A stretch of DNA of 64,000 nt from Sphingomonas spermidinifaciens (GTDB lineage: Bacteria > Pseudomonadota > Alphaproteobacteria > Sphingomonadales > Sphingomonadaceae), in the NCBI RefSeq assembly GCF_002351485.1, contig NZ_NWMW01000002.1, forward strand, positions 310,001-374,000, in the 5' to 3' direction. The notes beneath the pieces are model-generated. The model was not told where the DNA came from and searched no databases. It saw nothing but the letters and a program-made list of their open reading frames with translations. The translations under genes were made by a program, and so were the position numbers. Positions 26,407 to 34,511 of the stretch are shown here, in pieces (position 1 is the stretch's first letter; the number at the start of each line of letters is the position of its first letter).

Positions 26407-27452
26407 AAGCCGCGCTCAAGACCGCCGAGGGTACCTTCTCGATCGAGGAAGTAGAGGAGCCGTCGCTTCCCGCCGACGACTGGGTCAAGGCGCGCATCCG
26501 CGCCGCGGGCATCTGCGGCACCGACCTGCGCCACTGGCGCAAGGCCGAAGAAGAGCTTCGCTGCTGCATCATGGGGCATGAGATGGCCGGCGAGGTGGTG
26601 GAAGTCGGCCCCGCCGTCACCCGCGTAAAGCCGGGCGACCGCGTGCTGATCGAATCGGTGCTCGGCTGCGGGCATTGCGAATGGTGCCGCGCGCGCCAGT
26701 ACAATCGCTGCCCCGATCTCTATCCCACCCGCCGCGCCAGCGTTTCGCGTGCCTATGCCGAGTTCGTGGTCGGCCCGCAGCAGAAGTTCTACGTCCTGCC
26801 CGACCATGTCGGCTTCGACGACGCAGCCCTGCTAGATACCTTTGCCGTGTGCCTCCACGCGCAGCACCTCTCCGGCCTGACGATCAACGACAAGGTGGCG
26901 ATCATCGGGGCAGGGCCGATCGGCCTTGGCCAGCTGATGCTCGCCAAGGCGAGCGGCGCCGACGTCCTCATCATCGATCCCGTCGCCCATTCTCGCGAAC
27001 TGGCGCGCGAGCTGGGCGCCGACATCGCGCTCGGTCCCGACGACGATTCGGAGGCGGCGATCGCCAAGTTCACCGGCGGGCGCGGCGCGGATGTAGTATT
27101 CGAGTGCGCGGGTGGGCCATCGATGCCCGACACGCTGCCGCTGGCGACCAGGCTGGTGCGGCGCGGCGGCAAGCTGGTGCTGGTCGGCGGCTTCGACGAG
27201 GGGGCGACGGTGATCGGCCTCGAATGGCAACGCATCCAGATGTCGGAGATCACGCTGATCCCAAGCGCCAGCTTTGCCTTTCACGACCTCTATCCCGAAC
27301 AGGCGCAGGTGCTCGAACTCGTCGCCAAAGGTAAGCTGAAGACGCGTGAGCTCATCACTCACCGCTTTCCCCTGGACGAGATCAACCAGGCGTTCGACAC
27401 TGCGCAGGCGAAGCAGGAAACCGGCGCGATCTTCATATGTCTGTTGATGTAG
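26403..27452 (+). CDS. Zinc-dependent medium-chain dehydrogenase (sorbitol/threonine dehydrogenase-like)
   Basis: A 349-residue MDR enzyme. Catalytic zinc ligands are the Cys in GICGTDLRHW and the GHE in IMGHEMAGEV; the structural zinc site is GCGHCEWCRARQYNRC; the Rossmann motif is VAIIGAGPIGLGQL. Members oxidise polyols, sugars or threonine at a secondary alcohol. Starts in an ATGA overlap with the SDR gene, making three coupled genes. Last gene of the plus-strand cluster, followed by 200 bp of non-coding DNA. Confidence 0.88.
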   Translation: MKAALKTAEGTFSIEEVEEPSLPADDWVKARIRAAGICGTDLRHWRKAEEELRCCIMGHEMAGEVVEVGPAVTRVKPGDRVLIESVLGCGHCEWCRARQYNRCPDLYPTRRASVSRAYAEFVVGPQQKFYVLPDHVGFDDAALLDTFAVCLHAQHLSGLTINDKVAIIGAGPIGLGQLMLAKASGADVLIIDPVAHSRELARELGADIALGPDDDSEAAIAKFTGGRGADVVFECAGGPSMPDTLPLATRLVRRGGKLVLVGGFDEGATVIGLEWQRIQMSEITLIPSASFAFHDLYPEQAQVLELVAKGKLKTRELITHRFPLDEINQAFDTAQAKQETGAIFICLLM

Positions 27453-27656
27453 CTTGGTCGTATCGGCGCGGAACGAACGGCAGCTCGCGAGCTTGGCTGG
27501 TCGCCCGGTAAGGGGCTGAGGTGAAGCGCGCGTCAGCCGACCCGCGGGTAAAACGACCGACCGCTCAAGCTACCCGCGCGGCCAATCGCGGGGGTGCCGC
27601 TTTCCGCCACCCGGCGCCGACTGGTATTCCGATCGCGGCCGCACTAACGGACCTTC

Positions 27657-28688
27657 ATGATCGAGACGATTTCGGCAGGCGCGGCGCGCCTTGAGCGGCG
27701 CATGGCGCGTGGATGTGCGTTCCTCGGGTCGGAGGTCGCCATCCTGTGCGGGGCGATGTCATGGGTGAGCGAGCGCAATCTCGTCGCCGCCATTTCTAAC
27801 GCCGGCGGATTTGGCGTGATCGCCTGCGGGGCGATGAGCCCCGAGCTGCTCGATGCCGAAATCGCCGCGACCCACGCGCTGACCGACAAGCCGTTCGGCG
27901 TCAACCTCATCACCATGCACCCGCAGCTGTTCGACCTCATCGAGGTGTGCGGGCGCCATCGCGTCGGCCATGTCGTGCTGGCCGGCGGCCTGCCGCCCAA
28001 GGGCGCGCTCGAGGCGATCAAGGCGACCGGGGCGAAGGTGATCGCCTTCGCCCCGGCGCTCAGCCTCGCCAAGAAGCTCGTGCGCTCTGGCGTCGATGCG
28101 CTGGTGATCGAGGGAATGGAGGCGGGGGGCCATATCGGCCCTGTCTCGACCAGCGTCCTCGCGCAGGAGATTCTGCCCGAAGTGGCGAATGACGTGCCCG
28201 TCTTCGTCGCCGGCGGAATCGGTCGGGGCGAGGCGATCGCCGGCTATCTCGACATGGGTGCGGCCGGGGTCCAGCTCGGCACTCGTTTCGTCTGCGCGAC
28301 CGAGTCGATCGCGCACCCCAATTTCAAGCGCGCGTTCCTGCGCGCCTCGGCCCGCGATGCGGTGGCGAGCGTGCAGGTCGATGCGCGCCTGCCCGTCATA
28401 CCCGTGCGTGCGCTCAAGAATGCGGGGACCGAACTGTTCACCGCGAAGCAGCGCGAGGTCGCCGCCAGCCTCGACTCGGGCGCGGTCGAGATGGCCGAGG
28501 CGCAGCTTCAGATCGAGCATTACTGGGCCGGCGCGCTTCGCCGTGCGGTTATCGACGGCGATGTCGAGCATGGGAGCCTGATGGCGGGCCAGTCGGTCGG
28601 CATGGTGACGAAGGAGGAACCCGTCGCCGACATCATCGCGACCCTGATGGCGGAGGCGGCGGCGGCGCTGGAAAAGCGGGCGGCGTAG
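27657..28688 (+). CDS. Nitronate monooxygenase / 2-nitropropane dioxygenase-like flavoprotein
   Basis: A 343-residue FMN-dependent TIM barrel. Family segments are ISNAGGFGVIACGAMSPE near the N-terminus, KPFGVNLI, the FMN-phosphate loops EGMEAGGHIGPVST and VFVAGGIGRGEAIAGYLDMGAAGVQLGTRFVCATES. In the characterised class I enzymes these loops and a catalytic His detoxify alkyl nitronates; the 'GGHIG' here contains the matching His. Other family members are enoyl-reductase-like, so the name is provisional. Stands alone with a bidirectional hairpin after it. Confidence 0.88.
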   Translation: MIETISAGAARLERRMARGCAFLGSEVAILCGAMSWVSERNLVAAISNAGGFGVIACGAMSPELLDAEIAATHALTDKPFGVNLITMHPQLFDLIEVCGRHRVGHVVLAGGLPPKGALEAIKATGAKVIAFAPALSLAKKLVRSGVDALVIEGMEAGGHIGPVSTSVLAQEILPEVANDVPVFVAGGIGRGEAIAGYLDMGAAGVQLGTRFVCATESIAHPNFKRAFLRASARDAVASVQVDARLPVIPVRALKNAGTELFTAKQREVAASLDSGAVEMAEAQLQIEHYWAGALRRAVIDGDVEHGSLMAGQSVGMVTKEEPVADIIATLMAEAAAALEKRAA

Positions 28689-28690
28689 GG

Positions 28691-28725
28691 CATAGCGACC
28701 CCAACTCAAGGCCGGGGTCGCTATG
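28691..28725. terminator. Bidirectional hairpin between convergent genes
   Basis: A 12-bp perfect stem CATAGCGACCCC / GGGGTCGCTATG with an 11-nt loop sits 2 bp after the nitronate monooxygenase stop and 13 bp before the pth stop on the other strand. There is no long T-tract, but it is well placed to separate the two. Confidence 0.75.
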
Positions 28726-28737
28726 TCGACGCGAGCA

Positions 28738-29307
28738 TCAACCCTGCAACCTCAGCGTGATGTCGTTCATGAAGCGCGTGTCGTCGCCCGCCGCCAGCCA
28801 CGGCGCCTCCGCCGCGACCGCGCCGAGCAGGTCGCTCAGATCCTCGATTTCGGCCTTGGCGAAGTTGCCGAGGACATGGCCCGTTACCCGGTCCTTGTGC
28901 CCCGGATGGCCGATGCCCAACCGCACGCGGCGGAAGTCCGGGCCGACATGCGCGATCGCCGAGCGGATGCCGTTGTGCCCCGCCGCGCCGCCGCCGGTGC
29001 GCACCTTGACCTTGAAGGGCGCAAGGTCGAGCTCGTCGTAGAAGACCGTCACGTCGCCGACCTCGAGCTTGTAGAAGTCGAGTGCCGAGCGGATCGAGCG
29101 GCCGCTGTCGTTCATGAAGGTCGCAGGCTTGAGCAGCAGCAGTTTCTCCTGGCCGATCCGCCCCTCCTGCAACCAGCCCTGAAACTTCTTCTGCGGCGCC
29201 GAGAAGCCATGGACCTCGGCGATGGCGTCGACCGCCATGAAGCCGATATTGTGCCGGTGCATCGCATACTGCGGCCCCGGATTGCCAAGGCCTACCCAGA
29301 GTTGCAT
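28738..29307 (-). CDS. pth: Peptidyl-tRNA hydrolase
   Basis: Essential enzyme that recycles peptidyl-tRNA dropped by ribosomes, 189 residues. It opens MQLWVGLGNPGPQYAMHRHNIGFMAVD, containing the catalytic His of RHNIGF, and has FMNDSGRS (FMNxSG), DELDLAPFKVKVRTGGGAAGHNGIRS and GRVRLGIGHPGHKDRV-type motifs. The ATG at 29307 matches the family start. It follows rplY (ctc) on the same strand, the usual ribosome-quality-control pairing. Confidence 0.96.
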   Translation of the reverse strand: MQLWVGLGNPGPQYAMHRHNIGFMAVDAIAEVHGFSAPQKKFQGWLQEGRIGQEKLLLLKPATFMNDSGRSIRSALDFYKLEVGDVTVFYDELDLAPFKVKVRTGGGAAGHNGIRSAIAHVGPDFRRVRLGIGHPGHKDRVTGHVLGNFAKAEIEDLSDLLGAVAAEAPWLAAGDDTRFMNDITLRLQG

Positions 29308-29440
29308 CGCGTGGTTCCTTATATCGCAGCCCAGAAGATGCGCCGTCCGAGCTCGATCTTGCGTCATCCCATTATTCGCTGGGGCGACCAAGTCATGGGC
29401 GAGCGGCAGCCTTCAACCCACCGCGGCCGGACACGAAAAC

Positions 29441-29467
29441 GGCGGCCGGATCTTGGACCCGGCCGCC
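29441..29467 (-). terminator. Intrinsic terminator after rplY
   Basis: On the minus strand a 9-bp stem CCGGCCGCC paired with GGCGGCCGG is followed by GTTTTCG, 26 bp beyond the rplY stop. It suggests that pth is transcribed at least partly from its own promoter. Confidence 0.7.
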
Positions 29468-29492
29468 GCATCTCGTTCCGGACGAAAGGCGA

Positions 29493-30203
29493 TTACTCGC
29501 CCTTGTCCTCCGCCTCTGCGTCGCCCTCGGTCGATTCGGCGTCGGCATCGAGCTCGGCCGGCTCGCCCTGCTCGGCGGCAGCGGCTTCGGCGAGCGCGTC
29601 GGCCTCGGCCAGCGACTCCTGGACGTCGGCCTTCATCGCCGACGGGGCGATGATCGTTGCGATCGTGAACTCGCCGTCCTGCGTCGCCTCGGCCGCCGAC
29701 GGCAGCTTGATCGCCGACAGGTGGATCGTGTCGCCGACCTCAAGGCCCTTTAGCGAAACCTCGATCGAGTCGGGGATCTTGTCGGCGTCGACAGTGACTT
29801 CGAGCTCGTGCGCAACGATGTTGAGCACGCCGCCCTTCTTGATGCCGGGGGCCTCGTCCTCATCGGTGAAGGCGAAGGGCACCGCGACAGTGACGGTCGC
29901 GTTCTTGGCGATGCGCAGGAAGTCGACATGCACCGGGCGATCGGTGACGGGGTCGAAGGTCACGTCCTTGGGCAGGGTGCGGATCGCGGCCTTGCCGGCG
30001 CCCTCGACCATCACGATCGAGTTCATGAAGTGGCCGGTGCCGAGAAGCTTGTTCAGCGCCCGCTCCTCGACATGGATCGAGAGGGGTTCCTGCTTGTTGC
30101 CGTAGATCACGGCGGGGACGCGGCCTTCACGACGAAGCGCGCGGGAGGCTCCCTTGCCAACCCGCTCGCGCGTCTCGGCCGACAGGGTAAGCGTATCGCT
30201 CAT
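29493..30203 (-). CDS. rplY: 50S ribosomal protein L25/general stress protein Ctc
   Basis: Binds 5S rRNA in the large subunit. At 236 residues it is the long Ctc form, with the N-terminal L25 domain ([33 protein letters not shown]) and the TL5/C-terminal domain ([33 protein letters not shown]). A strongly acidic alanine/glutamate tail of about 45 residues ends the protein, as in many alphaproteobacteria. Confidence 0.95.
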   Translation of the reverse strand: MSDTLTLSAETRERVGKGASRALRREGRVPAVIYGNKQEPLSIHVEERALNKLLGTGHFMNSIVMVEGAGKAAIRTLPKDVTFDPVTDRPVHVDFLRIAKNATVTVAVPFAFTDEDEAPGIKKGGVLNIVAHELEVTVDADKIPDSIEVSLKGLEVGDTIHLSAIKLPSAAEATQDGEFTIATIIAPSAMKADVQESLAEADALAEAAAAEQGEPAELDADAESTEGDAEAEDKGE

Positions 30204-30336
30204 GTCGGTGCTCCGAAATGCTGATGATTAGTCCAATTATCCGGCCGAGCCTCCAGGGATGACCCCGGCACGGAAGCCGCGGGCGTTAGCCGAAGGCGTG
30301 CGCTTTGACAAGCGCAGCGGCGCCAGCCCAATCCGT

Positions 30337-30377
30337 CACCCGGCCACCCATTTGAATACTCAATGGGCGGCCGGGTG
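30337..30377 (-). terminator. Long hairpin after the DUF2189 gene
   Basis: CACCCGGCC-ACCCATT (30337-30352) pairs with AATGGGC-GGCCGGGTG (30362-30377), a 16-bp stem with one mismatch. It lies about 50 bp downstream of the DUF2189 stop on the minus strand and upstream of the rplY promoter. Confidence 0.65.
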
Positions 30378-30428
30378 GGGAGCGGGCCGGTGCCGCCTTC
30401 CGGCGTCAGCCGGAGCAAATGCCTCTGC

Positions 30429-31223
30429 TCACCGCTTCACGATGCGCGTATAGAGATGCCAGGTGGCATAGCCGAGCCACGGCAGCACCACCGCCAGCCC
30501 CACCGCGAACGGGATCGTGCCGAGCGCGAGCAGGGCGACCACGCGTAGGCCCCAGCCCGCCGTTTCGCCCGGGTTGGCGCGCGCCGCGGCGATCGAGGTG
30601 GCGATCGCGGTGCCCGCATCGACCGGCTTGTCGACGACCATCGGGAAGCTGACGAAGGACACGACCAGCGCGACCACGGCGAAGGCGAGGCCGGCGAGGT
30701 TGCCGACGACCATCATCTCCCACCCCGCGCTCGTCGTGAACAGTCGGCCGAACAGGTCGGCGGCGCGCATCTGGTTTTCCGCGCCAAAGGTGAATGCGTA
30801 GATCGCATAGGCCGCCGCGAGCCAGACGAGGAACAGGCCGAACAGCACCGCGGTGAGTGTCAGGATCGGCGTGCGGCTGCGCCCCTTGAGGGGATCGAGG
30901 AAGTGTGACCAGTCCGATTCGAGCCCTTCCTCGCGCCGCCGTGCCAGCTCGTAGAAGCCCGCCGCGACTGCTGGGCCGGCGATCGACAGGCCCGCGATGG
31001 CGGGGAAAAGCAGGGGAAGTAGCGCGTCGTTCATCGCGACGATCACCGCCATCAGGCAGACGGCGGGATAGATCAGGCCCAGGAACATGAGGTCGCCGCG
31101 GCGTTCCCGAAAGTCGCGCCAGCCCTCTGCCAGAGCCCAGTCGAGATCGGCTTTGCCGATCCGCCTCACCTCGATCCGTTCGACGCCGCGGGTATGCGTG
31201 GCGGAGTCCATCGTGATGGCCAT
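30429..31223 (-). CDS. DUF2189 domain integral membrane protein
   Basis: A 264-residue inner-membrane protein with a short soluble N-terminus (VERIEVRRIGKADLDWALAEGWRDFRERRGDL) and about six membrane helices. DUF2189 hallmarks are the first helix LMFLGLIYPAVCLMAV and the loop GFYELARRREEGLESDWSHFLDP. Its function is unknown; some annotations call it a cytochrome c oxidase subunit I-like protein without proof. An in-frame ATG four codons downstream is an alternative start. Confidence 0.85.
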   Translation of the reverse strand: MAITMDSATHTRGVERIEVRRIGKADLDWALAEGWRDFRERRGDLMFLGLIYPAVCLMAVIVAMNDALLPLLFPAIAGLSIAGPAVAAGFYELARRREEGLESDWSHFLDPLKGRSRTPILTLTAVLFGLFLVWLAAAYAIYAFTFGAENQMRAADLFGRLFTTSAGWEMMVVGNLAGLAFAVVALVVSFVSFPMVVDKPVDAGTAIATSIAAARANPGETAGWGLRVVALLALGTIPFAVGLAVVLPWLGYATWHLYTRIVKR

Positions 31224-31359
31224 GTCCTGATCCTCTTCCTAAAGCGTCCGCAATTCCTTCTCTTCGCTTCCGCGCCGTGATCGCGCGTTCGGGCTCGGGG
31301 CCGACAGGATACGCCTTTCGCCGTGCCGCCGCCAGCGACGCGGCGCTACCGGCTTTGGG

Positions 31360-33699
31360 TCAGGCGGGATCGAGAAAGAGGCGGCCCGCCGCCGCCGCCT
31401 CGACCCGGTCGCGGCTGAAGACGAGGGGCAGCATCCGCCCCTCGATCCAGGGCTGCGCCATGTCGGCATAGTGCGGGCTTTTGGGATCGCCCGACTGGCC
31501 GGGGAGGTTGAGGAACAGGCTGTCGTCCCACCCTCCCACGTCGATCGCCTGAAGGTAGCTCGCCCCGCCCGCGACGCCGAGGGCGCCCGCCACCCAGCGC
31601 GCATTGACGGTGGCGCCGTCACCGCCCGAGCCGCCGACCTCGATCTGCGGGAACGCCTCGGCGATCGTCGGGAAACGGCGGGCGAGGGGGTGGCGGATCG
31701 TCACGTCGTGGAGCGTGCCCCAGCGCCATAGCGCCGGCTCCGGCCCCATTCGCCGCTCGGCCGCTTCCCACCCCGCCGCCAGCGCCATCGCCACGATGAG
31801 GTCGCGCGACCCTTTCGGGTTGGGGCCGAGCCGCTTGTCAGAGGCCTCGAGCAGCGACAGGATCGCGCCCGTCTCGAACAGCGGCACCCAGCCGCGCAGG
31901 GCAGGCGGAACGACGATGTTGTAGATCCGCTGCTCGAGATCTGCCCAGGCGAGCTCATAGACCGCCGCCGCGGCGCTGCCCGCCGCGAGCACCCCGTCCC
32001 AGTCGCGCAGCAGCGCCGCCGCCGCGACGGCCGCCTCGGGCACCGTCTCCGGGATCAGCGCGACGAAACGGCGCGCGGGGGCGGAGGCGACGTCCTGCAT
32101 CAGCGCGACCGAGTCGGCCAGGCTGTGGCGCGGCTGCCCCTCCAGCACCTCGACCACGCGCTCGTACCGCCATGGTTCGCGGAAACTGTAGGCGAGGATG
32201 GGTTTGTAGTCTTTGGGCAGATTGTCCTGGTTGGCGCTCGCCAGCCAGCCCGGCTTGGGATCGACGATGCTCGGTAGTTGCTCGATCGGCAGCAGCCCCT
32301 CCCAGTCGTAGCGGCCATCGCCCGGCGCGGGGGTCATCCCGTCGTGCCCGCCCATCCGTCGCGGCGCGAAGCCGAGGATGCGCCACGCGATATGTCCGTC
32401 GACATCGGCATAATGAAAGTTGGTGGGCGAGGGGTGAAGGCGGAAGGCGGCCTGCAATCCCTGCCAGTCGCGCGCGAGGTTGATCGCCGCCATCGCGAAC
32501 ACCCCGCTCGCGCCCGGTCGCTGTGAGACATGGGCGAGCGCGGTGGCGCGGCGGCGTGCAGGATCGTGGGCGATCACCGACCCCTGCACCGACCAGCGCA
32601 GGACCACGGTGCGCGGTGCGGCCCCCTTCGGCGACAAGGTGACCGTGCGCCGCTCGAACGTCTTCCATCGGCCGCGATGCCAGTAGCGCTCGGCATCGAC
32701 GGGGTTGAGTTCAAGGAGATAGAGGTCCGACTGGTCGATATGGCTGTTGGTGCGGCCGAAGGCGAAGCGGTCGGTATGCCCCTGCATGATGCCCGCCAGT
32801 CCGGGCGATCCGCCACCGATGACGTCGAGCCCCGGCGCCGATAGATGCGCGACATGGCGCGGTGGGAAGCCGCCGATCGACAGATGCGGATCGTTGGCGA
32901 GGATCGGGCGGCCGGTCGAGGTGCGCGAGGGCGCGATCGTCCAGGCGTTGCTCCCCGCCGCATCGGGGGCGGGCGGGGGCGCGCTGCCGAACAGGCCGAG
33001 ATCGGCCTCGCTTATGTCGGCGACCTTCAGCCCGTCGCGGAAGGTGACCGGCCGCGCCGGGCGGGGCGGGGCGACCAGCGCCTCGAGCCACATTGCGTCG
33101 GCCGCGGCGAGACGCGCGCGGCGCACCTCGTCGTCGATATTGCCCGGCGTCAGATCGCGCGCGGCGACGAGGTCGGACAGACGCCATTCGAGCGGTTGAT
33201 AGCCGAGGATCGCGAACTCGGGGGGCAGCAGCGCGGGGTCGGCAACGACCGCGGCGATGCGGGCGTTGATGCCCGCCACATAGCCCTCGACCGCGGCGCG
33301 CACCTCGGCCGGCACCGCGGCGATCTCTGCCGCGACGTCGCCGCGAAAGCGGCCGAGTAGCGCGAGCGTGTCGCTGCGGGCATAGTCGGGGCCGAGCACC
33401 TCGGCGAGGCGCCCCTGTTGGCGGCGATATTCGTAATCGATCTGGAAAAGCCGGTCGCGCGCCACGACCCAGCCCTGACCGAAAAAGGCGTCGGGCACGT
33501 TCGCGGCGCGGATGTGCGGCACCCCCCATTGATCGTCGACGATCTCGACCGGCGCACGCAGGCCCTTGGCGGCCAGGCGCAGCGGCGGGGCGGGGGGCGT
33601 GTCCACGGGCGGCAGCACCTCCTGCGCCAAAAGGCGGACGGGCCCGAGCGCGGCGAGCGCGGCGCTGCCCATCAGGAGCCTGCGGCGAGTAATCGTCAT
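31360..33699 (-). CDS. Penicillin acylase family protein (N-terminal nucleophile hydrolase, Tat-exported)
   Basis: A 779-residue periplasmic amidase precursor. The N-terminus MTITRRRLLMGSAALAALG carries a twin-arginine motif, so export as a folded protein by Tat is expected. The alpha chain (WGVPHIRAANVPDAFFGQGWVVARDRLFQID) is followed by the autocatalytic cleavage site before Ser250 in GSNAWTIAPSRT, the nucleophile of the beta chain. NDPHL and GRTNSHIDQSDLYLLEL are further family motifs. Characterised relatives cleave penicillins, acyl-homoserine lactones or cyclic lipopeptides; sequence alone does not decide. The ATG at 33699 gives the Tat signal. Confidence 0.9.
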   Translation of the reverse strand: MTITRRRLLMGSAALAALGPVRLLAQEVLPPVDTPPAPPLRLAAKGLRAPVEIVDDQWGVPHIRAANVPDAFFGQGWVVARDRLFQIDYEYRRQQGRLAEVLGPDYARSDTLALLGRFRGDVAAEIAAVPAEVRAAVEGYVAGINARIAAVVADPALLPPEFAILGYQPLEWRLSDLVAARDLTPGNIDDEVRRARLAAADAMWLEALVAPPRPARPVTFRDGLKVADISEADLGLFGSAPPPAPDAAGSNAWTIAPSRTSTGRPILANDPHLSIGGFPPRHVAHLSAPGLDVIGGGSPGLAGIMQGHTDRFAFGRTNSHIDQSDLYLLELNPVDAERYWHRGRWKTFERRTVTLSPKGAAPRTVVLRWSVQGSVIAHDPARRRATALAHVSQRPGASGVFAMAAINLARDWQGLQAAFRLHPSPTNFHYADVDGHIAWRILGFAPRRMGGHDGMTPAPGDGRYDWEGLLPIEQLPSIVDPKPGWLASANQDNLPKDYKPILAYSFREPWRYERVVEVLEGQPRHSLADSVALMQDVASAPARRFVALIPETVPEAAVAAAALLRDWDGVLAAGSAAAAVYELAWADLEQRIYNIVVPPALRGWVPLFETGAILSLLEASDKRLGPNPKGSRDLIVAMALAAGWEAAERRMGPEPALWRWGTLHDVTIRHPLARRFPTIAEAFPQIEVGGSGGDGATVNARWVAGALGVAGGASYLQAIDVGGWDDSLFLNLPGQSGDPKSPHYADMAQPWIEGRMLPLVFSRDRVEAAAAGRLFLDPA

Positions 33700-33803
33700 G
33701 CGGGCGGCGCGCCTCCTGTCAGCCGGCCCCTTACGGCCCGCTCGCGCAGCGCGTGTCAACCGTCGCCGTCGCGGCGGTCAGCGCCCCGGCCGGGATCGTG
33801 CGA

Positions 33804-33911
33804 TCAGGTGAGGAGGACGAACGCCGCGCCGAAAATGGCCAGCGCCGCGCCGCTCATCCCGCAAAGCATCCCGAACCGGCATTGTGACAATTCAGCGCCC
33901 ACGCGCTCCAT
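33804..33911 (-). CDS. 35-residue single-span membrane microprotein (candidate)
   Basis: A short frame on the minus strand encodes 35 residues: a charged N-terminus (MERVGAELSQCRFG) and one hydrophobic segment (MLCGMSGAALAIFGAAFVLLT). GGAGAGG lies 4 nt before the ATG, a good ribosome site, and it falls between the MarR gene and the acylase on the same strand. Two cysteines are present. I know no family; coding status needs proof. Confidence 0.45.
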   Translation of the reverse strand: MERVGAELSQCRFGMLCGMSGAALAIFGAAFVLLT

Positions 33912-33963
33912 GACACCTCTCCGTCCCGTCGCGGTTCGCCCGCGATCTGGATGTTGGAGGGTA

Positions 33964-34419
33964 TCACGACCGGAACGCGCTGCAAGAGGGGTCCTCGTCG
34001 AGCGCGTCGATCAACTTTGCGAGCGTCGCGCCCAGCGCCTCGCATTCGGCGGCGGACAGCGGCGCGAACAGCTCGCCGGTCAGCCGCTGGCGCAGCGGCT
34101 CGGTGGCGGCGATCGCGCGGCGCCCCTCGTCGGTGATGGCGAGCCGCTTGACCCGCCGGTCGGCCGGGTCGGCGGTGCGCGCGATCAGCCCGTCGCGCTC
34201 GAGCCCGTCGAGCGCCTCGGTCACGGTGCGCGGCGCCTGGCCGAGATAGGCGGCGAGGTCGGCGGCGCGTGCGGCGCCCGCGCCCTTTTCGATCAGCAAC
34301 AGCATCTTGGTCCGCGCCAGCGACGCGCCCTCCGCCGCCATCGCCGCGTCAATGCGGCGGTGAACCCGCATGTAGGTGCCCGCGAGCAGTCGGGCGATGT
34401 CGTCGGAGCGATATTTCAT
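33964..34419 (-). CDS. MarR family regulator of the efflux operon
   Basis: A 151-residue winged-HTH repressor-type protein. GAARAADLAAYLGQAPRTVTEALDGLERDGLIARTADPADRRVKRLAITDEGRRAI is the DNA-binding domain with its wing (DPADRRVKRL), and helices at both ends form the dimer interface. The ATG at 34419 (MKYRSDDIARL) is supported by alignment logic; upstream sequence is promoter. It is divergent from the EmrA-EmrB-NodT operon with a palindrome between them, a textbook EmrR-like layout. Confidence 0.87.
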   Translation of the reverse strand: MKYRSDDIARLLAGTYMRVHRRIDAAMAAEGASLARTKMLLLIEKGAGAARAADLAAYLGQAPRTVTEALDGLERDGLIARTADPADRRVKRLAITDEGRRAIAATEPLRQRLTGELFAPLSAAECEALGATLAKLIDALDEDPSCSAFRS

Positions 34420-34439
34420 GAGGGTCCTCAATATATGGT

Positions 34440-34457
34440 CTTGCGCAATGCTGCAAG
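34440..34457. promoter_or_regulatory. Inverted repeat CTTGC-N8-GCAAG, candidate MarR operator
   Basis: An 18-bp inverted repeat, with an inner TTGCGCAA palindrome, lies between the divergent MarR and emrA-like genes next to an AT-rich ATATAT that may be a -10 region. Size and spacing suit a MarR dimer controlling both directions. Confidence 0.5.
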
Positions 34458-34511
34458 TGCGAGCACATGAGGCGCCGACGACTCGACTCCCATTTTTCGA
34501 AGGCATCTGCC

